The notes under the pieces were generated by a model. It worked only from the letters and a program-made list of their open reading frames with translations, made no database searches and was not told where the DNA came from. This document shows positions 40,517 to 53,600 of a DNA stretch of 64,000 nucleotides, in pieces. Within the stretch, counting starts at the first letter, position 1. The number at the start of each line of letters is the position of its first letter. The stretch is from Apodemia mormo (Eukaryota; Arthropoda; Insecta; Lepidoptera; Riodinidae). The stretch lies in assembly GCA_036924255.1 (NCBI GenBank), contig JAUPFN010000009.1, positions 6,411,001 through 6,475,000 of the forward strand, read 5' to 3'. A program made the translations under genes and the position numbers.

Positions 40517-43500
40517 CTTTAAACATTTCAAATATTAAATCGTACAAAAACACAGATAACCAATAAACGATTAAGCCCTCAATAGCATAACAATGTATGA
40601 TACAGATTACAGTGCTGTTTTTAAGAATACTGATTCAGAATTTTAAGAAGATCGACTCATCTAATTTTCCTGAACATTTTGTATAATCAATAAAACACCT
40701 GAACATTTTTCTTTATTTCCTCTACTCTAACTCACTGATTCCTTACCTCTTTAATATTGTTATTCATATGAACAATGTGGAGAAACGGACTTTACCCCTC
40801 AACTTAAAACAATTTCAAACTTACAATATAAGCTTATATCATTAATAATCCACAGATTCCACCAGAGATCCACACGCTTACAATTAAATTGTAAAAGTGT
40901 CGTAACTTACGCAATTAAGTAATTTAAAAATAAATAATTTCAACCCACTGACTAGATAAATCCGAGAATGGAAATTTGTTTATGTGAAGTTTGATCCCAC
41001 CAAAAAAGTTTTCATGTAAAATTTTGCTACGACAAGACTGTACAGCTCGCACTGTCAAAAATTTTTAATCTCATGTAGACCCAACAGCTTTTAACTCTAC
41101 ACTCTGCACGCCTTAACTACACAAACTTTGAGTCAAATTATTATGTGGATTTTCTGTCGAATTAGCATTAGTGTTTAATAGTGCCGTATTCCGAATTGGT
41201 AGAGTAGCTGACAACAAATTATCGGTCATATTGTCTTCGTTATACGGATAGTATCTTATCATTTTTTTATTATATATGCATACTCATCAGTTTTATAACT
41301 CAACAACTTACTTTTCCTGAAATGGGTTTCGAAAAAGCCAATTTTTGTTCCATACGATTAATAGCATCCTGTAGTTGCTGGAACGTTTCCGCTGAAAATT
41401 AAACATATTTTAGTAACTTTTTTGAAATAATAATTTGCTACCGACTTGCCTAAAAGTAGGTTTTCAATTCATTGAAATCGTTTTTATGTATGTTCACCGA
41501 TTACTTGAAGATGGCTTAACCATTGAGAAAATTCTGTTTTTGTTTCAAATGGTAAACTTCCAGGTAGTTCCATTTTAATTTAGTGAAGATCTGAGTCAAG
41601 ATTCCGGAGATACAAGGAATAGGAAGTCGGTTGTTTGCAGTTTGACTGCGATTAAATTATTACATAATATTAACAGTTTATTTTTCATAATTAATTTACG
41701 GCTAGTAAAGCACTAATTTTAGTATACATCTATAGTGAGGCAGTATAAGAAAAAGATTTTCACTTATTTACAAGTTTGGACTTCTGCGTTAACAATTAAA
41801 ATAAGTTATCCCTCCATTGTTATGCTTTTCGACCTCAGCTCACGAGTTCCTGTTTTCAAATCACTGACCAGTTATAATGATTACTTTAGACAGCCACAAC
41901 AGTAAGACAGGTGACAATTACCCCTTTATTTCAAAAATAACATAGACTCGGTAACAGACCTTGCTATTAACAACCCGTAGTCATTAAGACTGGCAAATGT
42001 GACGATTGAGATAAAAATCTACGTAACTACTTCCTGATATTCAATTGAACTGAAATTTCGGATATTTATGTAAGTTCAGTGACAATGCAATATATTTCTA
42101 TGAAGATGATAAACAATCCTTTCCAAAGACATATTAATTTGAATTAAAAAATGTCACTTAGAGATTACAATCATACTGCCGCATAATCTTCGTACAAATT
42201 CTTAAACACAACTTACGATCCGATAAATAATCATCCACAACTTTGTCATCTATTTCTAGCTCATTCGTATTATTGAGAGAAACGTTTTTCACAATTTCAT
42301 CAACTATTTTCTCTAATACGTTCGTACGATTTATGGTTTCCTGTATTTCTTGTGTGTCATTCAAATTAATTTCAGATTGATTATTATTTGTCGTTTCTGT
42401 AAAATAACATGTCTTTTATTTACAGTGCTGAGTAAATAGTTATCTTAAACTATGATTTACACACCCATAATGAAATGGCCTGTTTCCGAGTCGTTTGAAG
42501 GATTTTCTGTATTTGTTTCTGATATTTCAAAAGACTCATACTCATCATACACTTTTCGATGTGTTTGTGCTACTTCTTCCATCACATTATTATCTGCAAC
42601 ATACGATAATTTACGTTTTTCAAAGTTCCGTTAAAAATACTTTATTCAATATTGAACTTACTTTCATAATGTTTGACTTCACTTAACTCTTCAATATTGT
42701 AAGGTTTTGGTCGACCCAATAAATTGATACTTTTGCGACGTGACTTTTTGTTGATATTTAAATGTGTAGCACTAATTTCGTCATAAAACATAATTGGTGA
42801 AGATGTTATCGACGTATCGATGTCATCCTTGGATGAATCATTGTTAAAAATAAATCTTCGAACATGTGATGCCGTTGTAATGAAATTTTCAAAGGTGGCT
42901 ACTGCCATATTTTTTAAATAGAGCTCATCCATAACTCCAATTTCATCAAGTAATATATTTTTTTCTATTTCCATGATTGCACTTAACAATAAATGTTCTT
43001 CAAGTGTCATGGTATTATTAGCACTATGCATTTCATCTTCAACGTTCAAATTATTTTCTGAAATCGCATTTATAAAATACAATATTTACAAACAATTTTT
43101 TATATTTAAAAATACTGCGTCTTTGTCACCTACACACAACATATTATACTCATTTAACTTACTTAAAAATGCTATTTACAATTAAATAACTTAACTTATA
43201 CGTATAAAATGTTTGCTGTTGTGCTGGTAAAAACTAGCAATTAGCCAAATGTGTCAGAACTGCGGTGACTGATAGACTTGATTTTTGGGGTTTGGATTAG
43301 ACGGTAGAGTTCTGCAATCTCTCAATTAGATTTGGTACCACCGCCTTTTTCTTTCTGTCAGAACAATGTTAGTATTTGTGTTATTTTTTGGCCATTAAAC
43401 TGGGCCTCGGATCAATAAGTGGAAAGATATAATATAAAAGTATCGCTCTCATACTTACGAAAAGCGCAGAGGCCTGGAATCTCTGGATCAGGACGTGATC

Positions 43501-46500
43501 GTGTCGGACACAGCGTGGAGGGAGGAGCTGGTGACCACAAAGCTCGAAACTGGTTGGGGCCTCGAGGCGCGAAGTTACATACGAGCCTCTCTACACTACG
43601 GAGACGACCGCTCCATGGAGTCTTCAAACAGGTTTTAAACAATGATATGTATCAGACAGACAGACATTCGCGTTTATAACATTAGTATAAATATAGATTA
43701 TGTGAAAAAAAAAACAAAATATATATCAATCAAAAAGGTAATCAATTTTATAAATTTTCATTACAGTAATTCTGCAATGTTTTCTCTCGAGGGATTAATA
43801 ACAGTGAGTTTTACATAATTTAATTTACTTTACATTTGTGTGAGGAATAGCATTATACATTTTGTCACGAATGGATTTTAACATATATTTACATAAACTC
43901 CATTAAATAAACTACAAGTTAATTTGTAACGTCTCTTTTTAATGTTTCTAAATATACCTTTAATATACTTATTTTAAGAAACTGTATCTAAATTTATCGC
44001 CTCAGTTGTCTAGTGGTCCGGTGTCAGTGTTGACCACATGAGATCACGGGTTCGATTCCCAGGTTGGGCAATTTAAAACGTGTTTTTCCTGTTTCTGATA
44101 ATAACAACGTTGCCTGGGATTCCTAATAAATGCCTGTTTGGCAATAGCCTTTTATAATTATGGGACTAAGTATCTTCGGCTAATTGTGGGTACACTGGTT
44201 GTACCTCCTACCTCTTCAGGGATACTGGCTTGAAGATACTTTTAACTGTATCTAAATATACCTTTAGTTCATTTCTTTTTACTAACTGTATGCACCTTTA
44301 TTTAATTTATTCTTACTAACAGTATTTATTTTTAATAACAGTATTTAATTAATGTACCTTTAATTAATATAGCCCATTGATACTGAACCGTTTCTTTACA
44401 CCATAAGCTAGCAAACAGGTAGATAGATCTCCTGATTAAAGGAGACAACCATCGCCAATAGGCACCAAAGATTAAATTCACCAAGCGTATTATTACACGA
44501 ACAATTGATATACAGTAAAATTTAACAAAAATAACAAATAGTATTTGAGATTAGTAGATTTGTTGTATCATTGACCTCGCAAAATTATTGACACCCTACG
44601 AGTCAATAAACCGCCCGCTTGTAGAAGACACATTGTATACGCCATTTGTACCAGCGCCCTTCGTTCCATCTTTATTTTCTCGTTTCTTTATTATTTTATC
44701 TACATAAACAAAATTTTATTGATTTTTGGGATAAAATCTATACTAATATTATAAAGCTGTAGAGTTTGTTTGTTTGTTTGGTTGAACGCGCTAATCTCTG
44801 GATGTACCAGTCAGATTTAAGAATTTTTTTTGTGTAAGATAGCCACATTCACGAGGAAGGTTATAGGCAAATTTTTACCCGACTGCAAAGAAGTAAATAA
44901 TATTTTTGGATCACGCGAACCAAGTCGCGGGAAACAACTAGTATAACATACTTTTAAAACTATTGCAATCGATTCTACTACGGATTAAGAAGAAACTACT
45001 TTCGGCCTTTGTATCAAGTGAAAAGCACCTTGTACCCTATAACTTTTTACTACTATACTATGCTACTACGTACCTGTAACTTTTTACTACTATACTTAAA
45101 AGATGTTTGATTAGAGATCTTGTACTGTAATTAAGAAAGAGGATATTTATTCACCATGAATCTGCTTCTTCCGCAGCCGACCATATAAGTACGGGACCAA
45201 GTCATTTGAGCAAAATCGCCGTAGAAATGATTTCCATTGGAATCACTGGAAAGATTATCTATACATATAATAAAATCGTAGGAAAGTCAAAACTGTACAT
45301 TGAATATTTTTTTAAAAGAATACTTGAGGCGTGATCTACAATAGACATCAAAGCCGAAAATATAGTTTTTAGAATTTTTGTCTGTTTGTCTGTATGTATG
45401 TCCGGGGTAAACTCAAAAAGTACTGGATGGATTTACTTCAAATTTTGCATGAATATTACTAACAGGTTTGGTCAACATATAGGCTACATGTTATCACGCT
45501 ATCACCTACGGGGGAGGAGCTGTGCGCAGTAAACGAAGTCCGCGCGGACGAAGTCGCTGGCAACAGCTAGTTATATAATAAATCATAAATGACCGAGATC
45601 TGAGGTAACAAACATAAAAAATATTTATAACCGAATTTGAGAACTTCCTTTAGGTACTGGAAGTCGATTGAAAATATATCAAACTATGTATTTGCACTTT
45701 TACACACTTCTCAGTACTCAGTGCTTATGTGTATGTACATATTAATGCACTTGCACATTCTTTGCAAGTACAAGTTTCTTCATAACATAATTTACATTTT
45801 ATTTGAAACAGGTGGACCTATGTACTAAATAAATAAATTAATCAGTATGTATGTCTACTAAAAATATATAATTAGTAAAAGTACAAATACATTATATATT
45901 AAATTCATCTAATGCTTATTACTTTTCCGATTTGCTTCCGTCGATTCCTTTGCACTAAATACAATACCTATTAGCTACTAATAGAATACATGAAAGTTGA
46001 AAAATTGATCAGTTCTTACGGTGTGTAAGTGGTGACGTTGCCTAGATAGTACACACTCTGCATGTACCACATGTCGACCATGGACTCCGGCTTCAATCCT
46101 GGCGCTTCCCCTACCACCGAAGCCACGCACTGTCCCACTGACGTCGAATCTACATCGAATAATTTATTTTCATCATTATCGTCGATGTAAAAGTCAAAAT
46201 ATCACCACTTTAGGATTATAGTTTATAAATAACGTATTAAAGCGTGGAAATGAATAAATTGTAGAAGTACATAACTGAGATTGAAGAATAGAATAGGCGA
46301 GCGATTGGCTATACGAGTCACTACCATCGTGGCTATTAGGTGGTAGAGTTCTGCATTGTCTCGCCCGGGTCTATTGCCACCGTCTTACCTATTCCTGCGG
46401 CATTATCGTCAGTACTTGTCACTGTCGTGTTACTATTTGGAGGGTAAGGTAGCCGCTACACTTATGCAAGTAGCATCAACACCTCGCCACAAGGATAGTA

Positions 46501-49500
46501 ACGCACCCTTAACATCTTTGGTGTCTATAGGCGATGGCCCAAGCAGCAATCAAGCATATTTAATACCCATAAAGCAGCTCATATAGAACTTAAAGTTCTA
46601 TTACAGGCGTACAATGGTGTAAAAAGATGTTTTGATCTTTCAAATGCCATTCAACTCAACAAAAGATCTCAAAAATTCATTTTGAGATCTTAAATATCAC
46701 TTTAGTTAAATAATCGATAGGTGTCGAAATCTCGAAGCAGTATCAAAAACATTTTTTTTAATTTTCGTCATTGATAAATCCCAAACAAATTGACGGATTT
46801 GAATCCAATTAACGGTATTTGATGCAGTTTTTAAAGGAGAAGGAAAGTTATTTCAAAAATATTTAGTAAATTTGCTAAAAACAACGTAATTTTAATATTT
46901 GAAAAGCTGTAACTTTTGAAAATTAAATTCGATTTTGATTTTTGAAACGGCATTCGATGTAGGTTTTTTTAGTACTAAAATATTGTAGAATACCAAAAAA
47001 TGATTGGTTGAAAAATTTTGAATGTCGAAAATAAATAAAAATATTCAAAATTTTTCGTTAACAATTTCCCCTAAACGGATAAACCGATTTTGATAAAATT
47101 TATGCATTAGACGTAGTTTTTTGAGGAATAGAGCTGACTAGTTTTTGTACTCAATCGGTACTTTAATCTGGAAGTTATATTAAAAAAATACTGTTTCGCC
47201 AAAAAATTGTTTGGGGTTTTTTCAAAATTTCACAAAGTATTCTGGGCCGACTTGGTTCAAATTTTTAGGAAGTCTAAATTTTTTTTTATAGTATAAGATA
47301 GCAAACAAGCAGATGGGTCTCCTGATGGAAAGAGTCAACCATCGCCTATAGACACCAAAGATGTTATTGGTGCGTTGCTATCTTCTGGCGAGGTCTTATG
47401 CCACATGCATAAGTTTACCGGCTACCTTGCCCTCCAAACCGGAACACGACAGAGACAAACACTGACGCTATTGCGGCAAGAATAGGTAAGGCGATGGTAC
47501 CAGACCCGGGCGAAACAATGCAGAACTCTACCACCTAGTAAACCCACATTGGTGTTAAGATCACGTACATTTATTACCTATATCATTAGATAGCAAACTA
47601 GCAGATGGCTCTTCTGATGGAAATAGAAACCATCGCCACCAATGATGTTAATGGTGCATTGCTATCCGTGTATGGTATGGCATGGTATTTTTTTTTTATA
47701 TCATAAGATAGCAAACAAGCAGATAGGTCTCCTGATGGAAAGAGTCAACCATCGCCTATAGACACCAAAGATGTTAATGGTGCGTTGCTATCTTGTGGCG
47801 AGGTCTAATGCCACATGCATAAGTTTACCGGCTACCTTACCCTCCAAACCGGAACACGACAGCGACAAGCACTGACGCTATTGCGGCAGGAATAGGTAAG
47901 GCGGTGGTACCAGACCCGGGCGAGACAATGCAGAACTCTACCACCTAGTAGCCACGATGGTAGTGACTCAATAGCCAATCGGTCGCCTTTTACAACCTGC
48001 CTGGCAAAACGGCAGTTGGCCTATTCTACAAAGGAGGCCGGGACCAACACGGCGAAATCACATGCATAAGTCTAGCGACTACCTTACCCTCCAAACTGGA
48101 ACACGACAGTGACAAGCATTGACACTATTGCGGCAGGAATAGGTAAGGCGGTTGTACCAAATACGTGAGCGAATCGTTGCGGAACTTAACCACCTAGTCG
48201 TCACGATTTTTAGAATAATTCACAAGTGTAAAGAGAAACATCGATATTTATTAAAATTAAGGATATCATTTGACTATTACTGTACTTAAAATTCACTATT
48301 ATTATTTCTGGTATCGTCTGATTGGTTGTTTTGTTGGCGCTTCGATCGTTTCTTTTCTGTGTTTGTTTCGTATATCAAGATTGGCGAGCCGGCCGGGGTA
48401 GCGCGGCATTCTATCCAATTCACCCGTCTAATAAGTTACTCTGTGATCCAATTCTATCGCAGCCTTTTGAAAGAGACGCACGCGATACCAATAATATTTG
48501 TAAAAAGGGAAAAATAAGTGGAAATTGTGAAGTGATGTAAACTATCAAGGAAATAAAGTAATCATTGAGAATAATGAAATCTAGTGTTCTTTTAAACTGA
48601 CGCTAAATCCTGAACGCATCCAACACGATATTAGTGACTAGTATAGCAAATCGGTCGACTTTTACAACCGGCTTGGCAGAATGGCAGTTGGTCTATTCTT
48701 CAAATGAGCCCAGACCAACACAGGGGACCAAAATGGGATGAAAAACATCTAAAATTATCTCTAACTATACCTATCTACCTACTCCTATTACTGTATAAAT
48801 ATAGAAGTGTCTGACGAAGCAATTTTTTTGACAAATTTGATGACAAATATTTGCTGTTTCACTGACATTAATCTTACCATTTTTAATTTTTTGTCTGTTT
48901 GTCTGTGTGTCCCCTAACCCCTTATAACTCAAGAACGCTGGACAAGGTGAACGCTTATTGTTAAAATATTTTTATATCATAAGATAGCAGATGCAAACAA
49001 GCAAATGGATCTCCTGATGGAATCAACCATCGCCTATAGACACCAAATATGTCAATGGTGCGTTGCATCTTGTGACGAGGACCAATGTCACTTGCATAAG
49101 TTTACCTTACCCTTCAAACCGGAACACGACGGTGACTAGCGCTGACTCTATTGCGACAGGAATAGGTAAGGCGGTGGTACCAGACCCGGGCAAGACAATG
49201 CAGGACTCTACCACCTAGTAGCTAGTAGTTACTCGCATAGCCAAACGGTCGCCTTTTATGACCTGCCTGGCAGAACGGCAGTTGGCCTATTCTTCAAATG
49301 GGCCCGGGATTAACACGCGGGTAAATATATAAAAACGAACGTACAAAGATCCCGGCAGACATCATTTTCTTCCTTTGCTCTCGGGGGCCGGCACTGATCA
49401 GCCCACCTCTGCGCCTCACGTGCTAGCTCTTCGACCCAACGCTACATACACAAACATGTCATCCATACTAATATTATAAATGCGAAAGTAACTCTGTCTG

Positions 49501-50516
49501 TCTCTTCTTCACGCCTAAACTACTGTACCGATTTGGATGAAATTGCAATAATAATAAATAAACAAATGTTCCGGGGACAAATTACATTTACTGACCTAAC
49601 CCCAAAGTAAGTAAATTATTTGCTTGTGTTATGGGTGTTAGTCAACGATACTGATACATAGAAATACATATATGAATACTAGAATACATTTAATAAACAC
49701 CCAAACCCGGAAATACGAACATTTATGCTCATCACACAAATGCTTGTCCCCGTCGGGGATCGAACCCGAGCCCCGTTGATTGCATAGTCAGTGTCGCTAA
49801 CCACTCGACCAACGGGGCGATCATAAAGAAGATATAGTTTGATACCCGAGAAACGAATTAGGATAGTTTTTATCCCGAATATCCTACAGGAACTGGAACT
49901 ATGTGGGTTTTATTTTAGAAAATTTTCGAAATAGCGGGTACAGAGCAATTTGATAAGACTAGGATCGCCTAGTGATCAATTTTCGACCATAAATCTATTT
50001 ATTAATACGCAGTCAAATGACGCACCGTCGATTAAAATTTTGGGGCTAAAAGTGGACGAAAACTTTTTAGAAAGAAAAAAAAACGTTTAAAAACATTTTC
50101 GTCGCCCAAACATTTTTAACCGACATTCCAAAAAGATGAGGTTCTTAATTCGGTTGTATTTTTTTAAAACTCGACTGTTTGCTAACCGATTCGGAAATTT
50201 ATTATTTTCAACGGATTGATCAAACGGAAAGTATATATATACTATATACTATAATATAGATTTACTAAGGATCTGATTCAGGTTTACTAAGGTTCCAGAG
50301 ATATCTATATAAGGAGAAGACTGTGTTTAAATTCTATTTTAAAAAATCAACTTCTCACTCTATTGTAATGACTCTAACCTGCGTTGAGCTAACTCATAAT
50401 ACAACACAACAGTTCAAATAAACAAAAAAATAAACATAAAATTATAAGCAATAGTGATAAATTATAATGTAAAATAACTAACTAGATATGCAAGGAGATG
50501 TGTATTATATTATATT

Positions 50517-50595
<79 letters not shown>

Positions 50596-50619
50596 TATAT
50601 ATTAAATAATAATAATTTA

Positions 50620-50661
<42 letters not shown>

Positions 50662-53600
50662 TCAAAAAAATACAGAAAAAATAGTGCATGAATTATCTTA
50701 AGAGTCAATTCGACGGATTTTAAAATTGCTGCATAAGCAACAGCAGCATGTAATGTAATGTTTAACAAAAAAAACCTGCGTTGAGCTGCTTGTATTGCGA
50801 TGAAGTGAACATCACTATCCAAGCGGGCTCTACCACTTAACCACACTACAGGTAATTGCACGTAAAGCTATGGTGGCCATTCCTGCCAACCCAGCTCATT
50901 CTAAAAATCTAGCAAGAAAACAACGATATATGTATCATCCCGATACGTATAGGAAATACTCTAAGATACACACAAGACGACGACTCACTGCGTATTAATA
51001 TACCTATAGATTTATTTTTATCGTAGAGACGGAGATCTTGCAGTTTGTCTTTTAAAATTGAAAAGGTAAGTTCTTATCTTAAGGGTCCTTAATTCGTAAA
51101 ATGTATCTTCACGCCCGTATGACGCACGATGATAATTCCACAATGTGATAGGTGGCAAGCCAATCGCCAAATGGGCACTTATCCAATCCCAGGCAACATA
51201 ATCTTTATAAGAAAACTGAAAAACCACATTTTTTCATTTACCCGGGAATCACACCCGGGACCTTATGTGGTCATCAATCAAAATCATCAAGCCTCGCCTT
51301 AGAGGCAAGGCCTAAGTCATATTCGATAAAATTACCTTTGTTAATAATTTAAATTTTTAATTTTTTCCTCTTTAAACCGGAATACGAAAGCGACAGGCAA
51401 CTGCAGTATTGCAGCAATAATAGGTACTAATGCGGTGGTAGCGAACCCGCTCGAGACATAACAGAACTCTGCCACCAGTGTAACAGTTCGGAGTATCGTG
51501 TGTGTGAGGTGAGCCAGTAGCCTCGCGTAGAAACAAATGGTAACCGTAATCAGGTTAACAAATGTAGGTTGTACGTAAGAGATCGCCAACCATCTCCCAA
51601 CTAAAAAACCCGTGAAACTATTGCACTAACTACACTACGCGCAAAGTATCCGGTGCGAAGCTAATATTCTATTCTCAAGGACAGCACATCTTGCTGACTA
51701 GAAAATTATATCATTTTACACTTTCATTTCAGCGTCATTACAGTTATACTTTTGAAACTGAACTATACACAGTCAAATAATTATGTTTTTCAATATATCC
51801 TAACTAAATCTACTTATTTCAAACATTTAACCAGTTTCAACATATCCCCCGCGCTGGGCAGTCCTCGCAATCCATGTGCTGCCTCACTTCGTCTTCTGTT
51901 CAGCCTCGCCAATACGCGAACTTTTTCTACACCGGAGAGCGGCGACTCTATGTAACCGAGGCATGAAGGACCAGGACCTGGCTGTTCCGAATAATATAGT
52001 TTCAATCTATGTAATTATGCCATAATATGAGTAACAGATCCAGGACACTTAAAGGACTCAACCCCATTTCAAATTCAAATTATCTGAATCTGAATCTCGT
52101 AAAACGAAAGACGCTTGAACTTTGTTTGATTTGCTCGGTAAATGAGCGAAATAAAATGTTTATATACTTACCTACTTTTCTTATAGTTTTCATATTTACC
52201 TTGAAATTCACCCTCAATTACCTTTCCTCCTGAATCTGCCATAGCAAATTACCATCAAAGTCGAAGTGGTGTTTATGGCTTTCTAGAAGTGGTTATTGGA
52301 GACCAATCTTAGGCTTAGAGCAGTATCGTGGGACAGTAGGTGTCCAACGTGGGTGGGTAAGTAAATTGCATCATGATTTCGACTCGTTTCTTACTCCTTT
52401 TTTTACTGTCGATAGGGAAGCGCTTGACCACGATCTCGCATGATGGTAAGCTAAGGTGCGGCCTGAGATGGAACGCGCTTCCCTAGAAGGTACCTGTTCA
52501 CTCTTCTCTTGAAGATCCCCAGGTTGTACCCATCGGAGAACACAGACTAAGGTAGCATATTTCAGTCCCTTGCGGTTTGGACCAAGAATGTCGAATCGAA
52601 CCGCTTTGTTCGGGTACGTGGAACGTCCACCATATGACGATGCCTAGTACATGTGCGCCTCGACGATCGATAGAAACACGGGGATGGTGGTATTAAGTCG
52701 TGCAATTCCGCAGCGTACTCTCCAAAATGTATCCGATAAAAGACCGATAAACTAGCCACTCTGCGGCGATGAGGCTCTGGAGTTTTTTGCCTACCAGATC
52801 ATCATTGTTTATGAGCCTCTTGGCACGCCTCTCTATCGCCTCAAGCGTCTCCAGCTGGTATTTGGCGGACCCATCTCAGAGGTGAGAGCAGTATTCCATG
52901 CATGAACGGACTTATACTTGATAAAGATTAAGCAACTGTCCCGGGCTGAAATACTGTCTAAGATTACTTTAGACTTTTCTTTGTTTACTTTTGATTAAAA
53001 TGCAATGTGCAGTGCAGTTTATTGTGTGACTAAACAATAAGACTTATTCTCGTGGAGTTAGACTGCCTCATGGTCTAGGAGTAACTTATTCGGCTCAGAT
53101 CATGAAGTCCCAGGTTCGATCCCCGGATCGGGAAAGTGTAATTGAGGTTTTTCGAGGTTTTTCTCGAAATCTTTAAAATCTCAGTAGCAGCTCAGAGTCT
53201 GGCAGAGTGGTGTATTATTACTTCCATGCCTCGGATGAGCCGTAAAGCTGTCGGTCCCGGTTATCGGTTGAAACGGTTAAATGAATCAGAATGAAATTTA
53301 AACTTTATTTACAAAAAAGGTCAATGTTACTCCCGAGCACTTTTATAAAATATACCTACTATCCGCCTCTCCACCAAATAGCTCGGTACAGATGAACGAT
53401 GGAACAAAATATGTCATTGATTGTTACCGTCGTTTTTCGACCTGAAGAGTTAGGTAGACAGTCTTATGCATAAGTATGACAATAACTTTGGTGTTTATAA
53501 ACGATGTTTACTTATCTCTTTCTATTTGTCTACTATTCTATATGATAATATAAAATCGGGGTAAATATAGATCGTGATTTGCGCCATACACGTCATTGGC

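Noticed and set aside
43457..43632. Plus-strand open frame of 54 codons (GLESLDQDVIVSDTAWREEL) that looks like an exon
   Set aside because: The minus strand has a strong GTAAGT donor, phases matching both neighbours and the CAP2 motif, so the plus-strand frame is an antisense shadow of CAP exon 6.
48322..48540. Plus-strand ORF of 72 residues with a GC-rich centre (GCCGGCCGGGGTAGC)
   Set aside because: No family match, splice signals or repeat partner; it could be a leader or primer-binding remnant of an LTR element but this cannot be supported.
50488..50861. ORFs of alternating Tyr-Ile on both strands
   Set aside because: Translation of the (TA)n microsatellite.
51018..51227. Minus-strand ORF of 69 residues considered as a CAP exon
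   Set aside because: The sequence matches SINE D (TGCCTGGGATTGG, CACATTGTGG) and the phases are satisfied by the exon at 49345-49441 instead.
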